DNA from: Pisolithus tinctorius
Taxonomy: Eukaryota; Basidiomycota; Agaricomycetes; Boletales; Pisolithaceae
Assembly: GCA_024663395.1 (NCBI GenBank)
Contig: JANFAH010000053.1
Location: 372,001 to 436,000 of the forward strand
Reading direction: 5' to 3'
DNA: 64,000 nucleotides
The notes beneath the pieces were generated by a model. That model made no database searches, was not told the DNA's origin, and saw only the letters and a list, made by a program, of their open reading frames with translations. Shown here in pieces: positions 56,996 to 64,000 of this stretch. The stretch's first letter is position 1; every line of letters begins with the position of its first letter. The position numbers and the translations under genes are program-made.

Positions 56996-57571
56996 AAATA
57001 ACTGATCGCGAAGGATTGTTGCAACTACGGCTGCCTGTGCAAAGTAGCGGAGAATATGTAAATGGATCACATACATAGATGGGAAACGACTTGACACGGT
57101 GTAAAAACCTACAGCTCGACAAGATTACTACTCTTTCGCTTGCCTCGGTGTGTGGTGCCCGTTCGGCCGCCGATAGGGGCATTTTACAGTATGTCCCTTC
57201 CAGGGTGCGGGGATACAGTATAGAACGTACCTGGAACGAAAGATCAGCTGGCTTTACAGAATACATCAGGAAAATTACTTTGATATGTAGCATAGCCACT
57301 AAGGTACACTGTCACCCATAGGCTTCATTGTGCTAGGTTGTCTCAGGCACACACTCTGTTGCACTATTGACATGTCAATTTAAGATGGGGAGTACAACAC
57401 ATCTGTCATATCAGGCAGTGGACTGTCATACAACCATCACAGACTCACCAGCATGACAGTACAACATATAGCCCTCCAGAGCTACAGTAGTCTACATAGT
57501 CATTCCATATATTGAATCACACATTCATTGACTTGTGGGGTTGTGCAACACGATGGTAAAAAAAAAAAAAA
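56996..57571. other. No gene; possible left flank of Plavaka element
   Basis: No reading frame of interest. The sequence between about 57300 and 57570 should contain the left terminus of the Plavaka element, but no matching inverted repeat to the right flank could be fixed by eye. Confidence 0.4.
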
Positions 57572-60500
57572 CTACTCCAATGTGATGAACATATCTAAGT
57601 CGATGTAAGAATTCACATAAAATGCGGCAGCCCTGTCCAGCACGTTGTCCGCTGACCAGTCTGCATTGATCTCCTTCCCGCATTGCGCTTGCAGGTGGCA
57701 CGCGCGTACAATACAATCGGCACTGATGATCACCACATTTGGGCGATGATGACGTGTCAAACGAGTGACAATGTACAGACCGGAGGCGGGATCACGGTGG
57801 TGGAGCGCTGTAAACCATTCAACGTAGACGAGGGGATGCGGATAGTTACCAAAGTAATCAGGAAGCTTGAATATGACCCGGACTTGAGCAACTCACACAC
57901 CTAGGGTTTCCAAGACCTCATCAGTGGAGGGATGCAAACCGGTGTGATATACATACTGTTTGGAACGAGGGGCGTAGAGCATTGACACCCTTCCTCCAAC
58001 ACAAATGCGGTATCAAACCGAGCGGAGCAATCTGGCTTATGACCTCGACCAATGACCTTTGGCATAGCGCGAATTTTTTGCATACTCTCCTGATGGCCAG
58101 TGATGACGCTCGGGCCAGTCTCGACGTACAGATTGTGGTAGATGTCGAACCGATCTGATTCAGTCAATTGTACAGCTCGGTGTTGACCAGAGTATGAGGA
58201 GAGCCATTGTTCGAGTGTGGGAGTGAATTCAGCAGCTTTGTATTCGGCCCGAATATGGTCAATGGAAAGTCGGCTGCGAGAAGGGAACTTCGTCACTCTG
58301 TAGCAGGTATTGGCTGGTAGTTCTGCAGTCTACATGAGTACATTGCAAGCATGAACATAAATCAATTTACCTGCAACCCGCCGAGCGGATGTGCCAAATA
58401 CACTGACCCCAGTCGGAGCACGCACCCTTCCTTGATCCTCACCCCATTCAGAATCAGAGTCACTGCTGCCAAAACATCCATCTTCCAGCGAGTCTGCGGA
58501 CGAGGACTTCCTGAACTGCCTCCAAGCGAGGTAGGTGGACTTGTAATGGATAGCTTCTTGCCACTGAAGCCACAATGCCATCTGCTCCACATAGTCACGC
58601 TTGTTACTCGCCCGATAAGTGTCTTTAGCGTAGTCTATGTGCAAACGCTCCGGGTACTCAGTATTGTAGCCATCTGCGCTGCCAAGCGCTCGTATAGAGG
58701 ACACGTAGTGCAGAAGGGAATGGATCTTGGGGATGTTGAAATCCTCTCGCACTTCGAGTTCGACGAGAACATGCTTGTGGTCGTGGAACGAGTCAAGGCT
58801 GTCTTGCATAGCCTTTAGTGTCTTCTCCGTGTGCTGCTGTAACTGTGTGTAATAAAAGAAGTCCAGCAATGAGCGAGCGACAGCAAGGACACGCTCGTCA
58901 ACAGCACCAGAAAGTAGACCCACGAATACCCTCTGCATCTCTTTGTGCTCTTTGCCGGTCCACTGTGAGACTGTTGATATTCCTTTTGCAAAGTGACGAA
59001 GAGCAGGGTATTGGGTGACGGTTCGGAAGCGCGCATCAATCTCTTTCTCCCCAATAATTTTGATACACCACTGGAGTAGATGGTCATGGAAGACGCCCTT
59101 GAGAAGTTGGTGGAGGATGTCAGGAGTGATGCAGGCGAAGATGTTGGTGAAGGGTAGGTCTTTCCAAAAAGGTTCGAACACAGCACGCAAACCTTCGTCA
59201 TCAAACCTCCTAGACTGCCCATTCTTCCGCTTTCACTGCAACGTTTTCAGTGTGTCAGCCATGCTGCGGCATGCCCATTCCCCGCGATCTCCTCGTTTAT
59301 TTGATTGAACCAGACAGAGCGGACATCGACTCTCTTTGCTACAAGCTACCAAACATTGTTCAGGGAAGTCCGCAACATAGGCAGCAAGTATCGGATGGAC
59401 TCGACGCAGACAACCATCGGTGCAGATCATGACCTCGCCATTACGACTGGCGTCACCTAGAGGTCGAAGGAGCAGCGACATGGCATGATGGAAGAGGCGA
59501 TATCCTGCCAGCGATCGGGTCTTTTTCTCAAAGCACTCGAGTTTGGAGATGGGTAAGTAGCCTATCAATGTCGTTGCATGTGCGGAAACTTGTCGTCTGA
59601 CATCCTTTGATATGTTTCCTATTGTCAGGTACACGGGCCATGCTTTCTTATCCCCACTGAACATCGACAGGGAGGTCTTGTCCGATGACAAGATGACAGG
59701 TGTGACCGTAGTGCCGGCAGGCAATTTTCCCTGTATGATGGAAGTCTTGTTAGGCTCACTCGGCCCAAGCTTCAGAGGTAAGCACTTGCCTGCACATCCC
59801 ACCACCAATTAGCTGTCCACATTTCATCATAGATACGATTTGTGCCTTTGGAATCCGTGTATGCATGCTCAGGGCTGTATGCCATAGCATCCCGGAAGGC
59901 CGGGTTACCGATGAGTTCCATAACACACTCGACTGGATCTCTATGCCACAGCTCGACCTGTTCCCGTCTCCAGCTTCCGTCTTCAGTCACAGTGTCTCCC
60001 ACCACATCTATCATTTCGCAAGTCCACGCCGGGCCAGTTCGAAGTGAGTCCACATATTTGAGGAAGGCATGCATGCTGCTGAAACTGACTCCACTTTCAT
60101 GAACCTGGTGTCAAGCAATGGTAATGTCATTATCTTCTAGAGCGGTGAGTGTGCCGATACATACAAGTGAGAGTTTTAAAAACTCATCAATCTTCGTCTG
60201 ACCCATGTTTTTCATCAGAAAGCGGGCCAGGTCCCACTCGTTCTCGTTCTGAAAAGGAGCCCACTGATTATTGTTGTTTTTTTGTTCAGTTTTCTTCATT
60301 TCCTCGAACGCTGTTGCACGTGAGCCCAAGATTCGAGCGGCGAATCCTGCGTACTGCTCGATGAAGCATCCGTCACTGGCTGGTGAAGATCCGTCCTCGA
60401 TGTCTTCAACTGATGCGTGTCTAGGCAGAGGATTGAGACGTTCAGGTTCAGCGCGAGGCTGAAACTGCTGTACCAAGGATCCTTCCAGAAGATTGAGCCC

Positions 60501-60722
60501 ATCATCGCTAGGCTCGTAGTGCCAGTCAGATGCAAGGTTTGGCGTGTACTCTAACTGACCATCATCAAGCTGATGGTCTTCGTCAACAGATGCAGTGCTT
60601 GCAGTGTGCTCCAGGACTTGCTTCCATTGCTGTTGGCAGGCAGCCGACTGGGAAATGTGCTGCTTGATGCCTGCAACGGTGGAAATGGTTTTCAAGCAGT
60701 AGTCACAGCGATGGGTGGCCAT
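57572..60722 (-). CDS. Plavaka-family transposase
   Basis: DDE-type transposase of the Plavaka group, related to EnSpm/CACTA. It starts [20 protein letters not shown] at 60722, with a C2H2/C2HC finger (C-x2-C..H..C). Intron 1 is GTATGTATCGG..GACACCAG, then [39 protein letters not shown] and [15 protein letters not shown] intron (GCAAGT..ACAG, about 59740-59795) precedes [48 protein letters not shown] and CPLCLV. The main domain reads [38 protein letters not shown] and [20 protein letters not shown]. It ends at 57572. In-frame TGA codons at 59233-59235 and 57893-57895, and a shift near 57945, probably disable it. Confidence 0.9.
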
Positions 60723-61068
60723 GGTGAGGTACACCGTTTCATCTCGTCTGCTGAGGTTACTTGCTAACAGTCTGACAGCTACTATAACTGTGACATGTCT
60801 CAATATCAACGATCCATCAGACAAGCTGATCATTGGACAGTGAGTGCCAAGATGACACTGTTTGGCTGTTTTTTTTTTTTTTTTTTTTTTTTGATACAAA
60901 TATCACCTGCAATCGTCCTATCGTCCTTGCGCTGACACGCTCGCGTTTTCTTCGTTGATCCCACCAAACAAGACCATACCCGCATGCTGGATATAAGGAG
61001 TGAGTACGGAACCAGTAGTACCCGCATAATTGTTGTTCACGCTCTCGAGTTTCAGCTACTTGCACACG
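60723..61068. other. Upstream region with 27-T tract
   Basis: Contains an uninterrupted T27 run at 60866-60892 (A27 in the sense of the transposase gene), about 145 bp ahead of its start codon. No gene is recognised. Confidence 0.5.
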
Positions 61069-61447
61069 CAATGCAACCTTCTGCCAAAAGCCGGCATGCG
61101 CATGACAAAGAGAACCGCGACAGTAAGTTATCTTAATTTTTAAATCGGTGAGGTTGGTGCTAATCACACAGGATAGAACCCTCTCGTGGGCGGATCCGCT
61201 GGGCATCGGAAAAACAGCAGCAGCTGGTCGATGAGCAGCATGCAGCTGCTCAGCGGCGGGACACCAAAGCCCGAAAGGAGCGCGCGCACGAGCGCCTCCA
61301 TCAATTGGCCAACATTGGAAGTGAGAATGAAGATGAAGGGGATGCAGATAACGACGAGGAGGGCACGTTCGACGCCGACAAAGATGATGACAATGCCAGT
61401 GACACTCAGGCACAACAGTATATTCTAGTTGTGTTCGTGCCCGTCTG
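61069..61447 (+). CDS. Short charged protein, unknown
   Basis: Two exons. MQPSAKSRHAHDKENRD is followed by an intron (GTAAGTTATC..CACACAG, about 61120-61171). Then come IRWASEKQQQLVDEQHAA, a basic stretch RRDTKARKERAHERLHQ and an acidic tail with DEGDADNDEEG, ending at 61447. The order (Gln-rich, basic, then acidic) resembles the N-terminus of the Helitron protein at 10233, but the DUF6570 part does not follow. It may be a captured or truncated transposon N-terminus. Function unknown. Confidence 0.45.
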
Positions 61448-61527
61448 ACTTACTGTGTTTTAGTTTGCCAGCCGTGTTGTGGCTACTAAACTTAGTGGTG
61501 CAGAGCCCATGTACCTAGTTAGGCCGT

Positions 61528-61722
61528 GTGACACGGCCAGTGGAGGTTGACAATTGGTCGTGTGACACGGGCCAGCGGAGGTCGAGCCGACCTATGAGTT
61601 GTCACTGTAACATAGGGATCGGCTGTGATTATGTTGTCATGTGTCACTCAGCATCGGCTACAATTGTATTGTCATGCATGACACCAGAATCGGCTACAAT
61701 TATATTTTTAGGTGTCACATGG
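61528..61722. repeat. Short imperfect tandem repeats
   Basis: GTGTGACACGGCCAGTGGAGG is repeated with changes about 36 nt later. Three imperfect copies of an ATCGGCTACAATTGTATTGT-type unit follow, each ending near TGTCA(C/T). No coding potential. Confidence 0.6.
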
Positions 61723-62262
61723 AGAGGCTTCAAATAGAATATCATCATGTCATAGGGACATATATAGCATAGCCCAGACTAGATCTGCATTGTGTACATA
61801 GGGCAGCCCAACATGACAACACAGTATGTCTGGGGCATACAGCGGCACACAGCAGCAACTCCCGGCACATGGTGGAAACATGATATGCTATTGCACCAAA
61901 TGCCAGGTGGATTACTGGAGTGGCAAGTACCAGTGGCAAGGACCATCTGAGCATGACTGAGGCAAAAGTGGCATTTTCTTGCATCTGACAGTGTCATAAG
62001 TGGTAAGCCGGTGAAGATGCAAAAGCATATGGCCACATACACTAGTATGCATCAGCATAGTTTTGCATATAGAGACAGGGTGGGGTAGTGAGGAGAGTGC
62101 AACATGTATTGCCAGCAGAACGCACCGGCATGACACAGCAGTAGCAGGAAGGGAGCAGTAATCACTAGTCCAGAGCAGAAGCCGGCAGCATTGAGTGGCA
62201 GCCAGCGAGATGGCTGGCATGTGGCGGAATCGTGCAGCACAGACGAGACTGGAGTGACGGCA
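61723..62262. other. No gene recognised
   Basis: Several overlapping open frames on the minus strand reflect the repeat-like composition (CTGGCA, TGGCAT motifs). None has family features. Confidence 0.4.
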
Positions 62263-62525
62263 TGAATATGAGGTACCGGCAGAGGGCGGGTGTCGGCGGC
62301 ATCAGGCGGCAAATACGGGAATGGGGTAACGGCATCGGGCGGCATAGACAGAAACGAGCGGCTGTATAGACGGGAATGGGCTGGCGGCATGGACATGAGG
62401 TACCGGCAGGGGGCGGGTATCGACGGCATCTGGCAGCATACACGGGAACGGTAGTGGCATGGGTCGGGTGTCGCCAGTATTGAGTGGCATAGACAAGAAT
62501 GGGCAACGTCGAGCGCTATTTGCGG
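62263..62525. repeat. Degenerate minisatellite, about 127-bp period
   Basis: ATGAGGTACCGGCAG begins at 62268 and again at 62395. The intervening sequence is built from shorter GGCGGCAT..ACGGGAATGGG pieces. A further partial copy reaches about 62500. Overlapping open frames on the minus strand are a by-product of the repeat. Confidence 0.65.
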
Positions 62526-62833
62526 GTGGCATCAGCATGAAGCGGCATAGGCCATGATTGCACAGCATCAACCTGGGTCAGAGGGTTAAACCATTGCAAT
62601 TGTGCAGGACATATGTGGAAAATATCATGCATGATTTGAGGGTGCTGCTGGTGTGCACTAGCTTAGCTGTACCAGTGGATTTATAAATTGCAAGGGCAGT
62701 CACCTGGCTGGACTCAATAGGATGGCACACGCCAGAGAGACCATATCTGCACCATGTAAAGCAAAAGCGAGCGGGGATAATCATTCTCAGGAATGGCGAC
62801 AATGAAACAGTAATAGTACATTCTATGGACATG
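62526..62833. other. No gene recognised
   Basis: Spacer between the minisatellite and the stop codon of the coiled-coil ORF. Confidence 0.4.
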
Positions 62834-64000
62834 TTAATCTACGTCCATCCAATTAGCGGCATTCTGATCATCGGAATCGTCTCCACCGGCATCATCGGCA
62901 ACAGCCCCCAAAGAGACATAAATAGGGGGTGGGGCTGCTCCTACTGCAGCGGTGGATGAGTATGGAAAACGGTGGGTGGGCGGCAGAAAAGTAGAAGGGG
63001 CTAAAAGCATATCACCCGGGAGGCTCTGGAGGATGCCGGTATCGATCGCAACCTCCTGGACCATCGTAGTGGGTGCAAGGTCAAGGATCCTTGCACCATC
63101 AGTGGGAACGACTGCTTGATGACTCGTAATTGCAAAGCCGACAGCAGAGGGGCGGGAGGGTCCAGGTGCATCGGGTGAGGAGTGTGGCAACGGGTACAGG
63201 CGCTGCCGTAAGGCCTCGACAACATCGGCAAGCGTCTGCAACTCTGTCTGGGTATCTGCAAGGGCCCGTTGGGTATCGGCAAGGTCACGGCGGGTATCGA
63301 GGAGATCTTGTACCATCTCCATATGCTGCTGCCGCAATGCTGCTATCTCCTCTTCCATGCGCTCCATGGGGGTGGCATTGGGCGTCACTGGGCGCGATGG
63401 GGTAGTGAGGCGGCTTTGGGATGTTGCCACCCGCCGAGATGCTGGGCTTGATGTCTGCCGACCTGACTGCCGCCAGGATGGAGTGACGATGACCACTCCA
63501 TCGAAAACTATGTTAGGCTCGAATAAGAATAGCGGATTGACGGAAATGGAGGACTTACTTTGCCTGCGGGAGGTTGGAGCGGCCGAGGTGGTTGCCTTAC
63601 CAGCGGCGGGTGTCATACCTCTAGTGGCTGCACGCCGCTTGCGGGTCTGCCGCGCAGGAGTGGTAGGTTCCGAGGATATCGTAGCTGATGGCCCTGGTGA
63701 GGGGCTTTGAGGACGGTGTCGGCTGGGGGGACGGTTGGCTGCGACAGTTTGGGGACGTTCCACTGCTCCATCAGACGCCTCAGTTACAGCGCGACTGCGG
63801 GGCCGCCTTGACTGCGACCGCGCAGCCTTCACTCCAGCGAAGATACTGCACCTGTACTTCCGGCAGCTACACTGCCAACAAGCAGAACCGGGCTTGACCG
63901 CGCATGGCAGGTTTTTCTCCGTGCACCTATCGCATCGGTCTTCTTCGGCAACGGGTATATAGCCAGCAGCGGGGGTTGCAAGACCTGCAATCGAGCGGCC
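62834..64000 (-). CDS. Zinc-cluster / coiled-coil protein, 5'-partial
   Basis: Open from the right edge to a stop at 62834 without introns. The N-terminal part visible (about 63990-63830) has a Cys pattern DRCDRCTEKNLPC followed by CWQCSCRKYRC, i.e. C-x2-C-x6-C then C-x2-C-x5-C, which suggests zinc binding. A basic, Ser/Pro-rich linker and a heptad region with repeated DLADTQRALADTQTELQTL (about 63260) follow. The tail is acidic and ends NWMDVD. The pattern recurs in large families of Agaricomycete ORFs near repeats. DNA binding is plausible but not shown. The start codon lies outside the window, unless the internal ATG at 63832 is used. Confidence 0.65.
   Translation of the reverse strand, partial: GRSIAGLATPAAGYIPVAEEDRCDRCTEKNLPCAVKPGSACWQCSCRKYRCSIFAGVKAARSQSRRPRSRAVTEASDGAVERPQTVAANRPPSRHRPQSPSPGPSATISSEPTTPARQTRKRRAATRGMTPAAGKATTSAAPTSRRQSKSSISVNPLFLFEPNIVFDGVVIVTPSWRQSGRQTSSPASRRVATSQSRLTTPSRPVTPNATPMERMEEEIAALRQQHMEMVQDLLDTRRDLADTQRALADTQTELQTLADVVEALRQRLYPLPHSSPDAPGPSRPSAVGFAITSHQAVVPTDGARILDLAPTTMVQEVAIDTGILQSLPGDMLLAPSTFLPPTHRFPYSSTAAVGAAPPPIYVSLGAVADDAGGDDSDDQNAANWMDVD

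Noticed and set aside
57300..57560. CACTG-like strings as the left Plavaka/CACTA terminus
   Set aside because: No matching inverted sequence was found beyond the transposase start, so an element boundary cannot be supported.
62060..62570. Stacked minus-strand open frames rich in Pro/His/Leu
   Set aside because: They coincide with the 127-bp repeat and its diverged neighbours and are explained by repeat composition.

Overview
The window is nuclear DNA from a basidiomycete fungus, most likely an Agaricomycete (mushroom or wood-decay fungus). The evidence is polyporopepsin-type aspartic proteases, DUF6534 seven-helix membrane proteins, a Plavaka transposase, DUF6570/Helitron_like_N Helitron coding sequence, a CFEM protein, and genes cut by many roughly 50-70 nt GT-AG introns. 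Nothing identifies the species. All calls were made by eye from translation; no database search was run.

Layout. (1) 0.7-22.6 kb: a tandem array of three aspartic-protease units on the minus strand (A 875-2526, B 5517-7172, C 19675-21329), each with a related 3' flank. Units B and C also carry a decayed Helitron-helicase fragment downstream. Between B and C lies an insertion of about 10.7 kb. It holds a dead Helitron (10233-about 18.3 kb) and minus-strand genes of unknown function. The Helitron is itself interrupted by a 903-bp solo LTR (12622-13524, TSD ACCAT) and a 1573-bp foldback element (15497-17069, TSD TA). Removing either insertion with one TSD copy restores the Helitron reading frame. 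(2) 21.4-29.5 kb: a RecQ-type helicase relic, an inverted copy of the protease upstream region, a DUF6534 gene and a fourth, older protease (D). (3) 29.5-43.5 kb: two tandem copies (alpha and beta) of a block with a DUF6534 gene, a second DUF6534 N-terminal fragment and a decayed tRNA. Two GT69 (CAP59-like) glycosyltransferase copies in opposite orientation flank beta, ribosomal protein eL31 and a CFEM gene. (4) 44.9-57 kb: an ordinary gene-rich stretch with tRNA-Ala, an SGNH-hydrolase-like protein, a multi-pass membrane protein, PIG-F, a PHO13-type phosphatase, tRNA-Thr, a WRN-type 3'-5' exonuclease and a MATE transporter. (5) 57.5-64 kb: a Plavaka transposon gene, tandem repeats and a zinc-cluster/coiled-coil ORF running off the right edge.

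Two kinds of damage can be separated. The transposon genes carry substitutions that fit CpG deamination: TGA where the family has Arg, and Asn for the Walker-B Asp. Several conserved host genes (eL31, PIG-F, PHO13, exonuclease, SGNH protein) instead carry single-base indels, mostly at short runs of one base, which looks more like uncorrected assembly error than real loss.

The most unusual structures are the nested Helitron with its composite foldback element, the divergent gene beside the Helitron, and the mixed tandem and inverted duplication around eL31.
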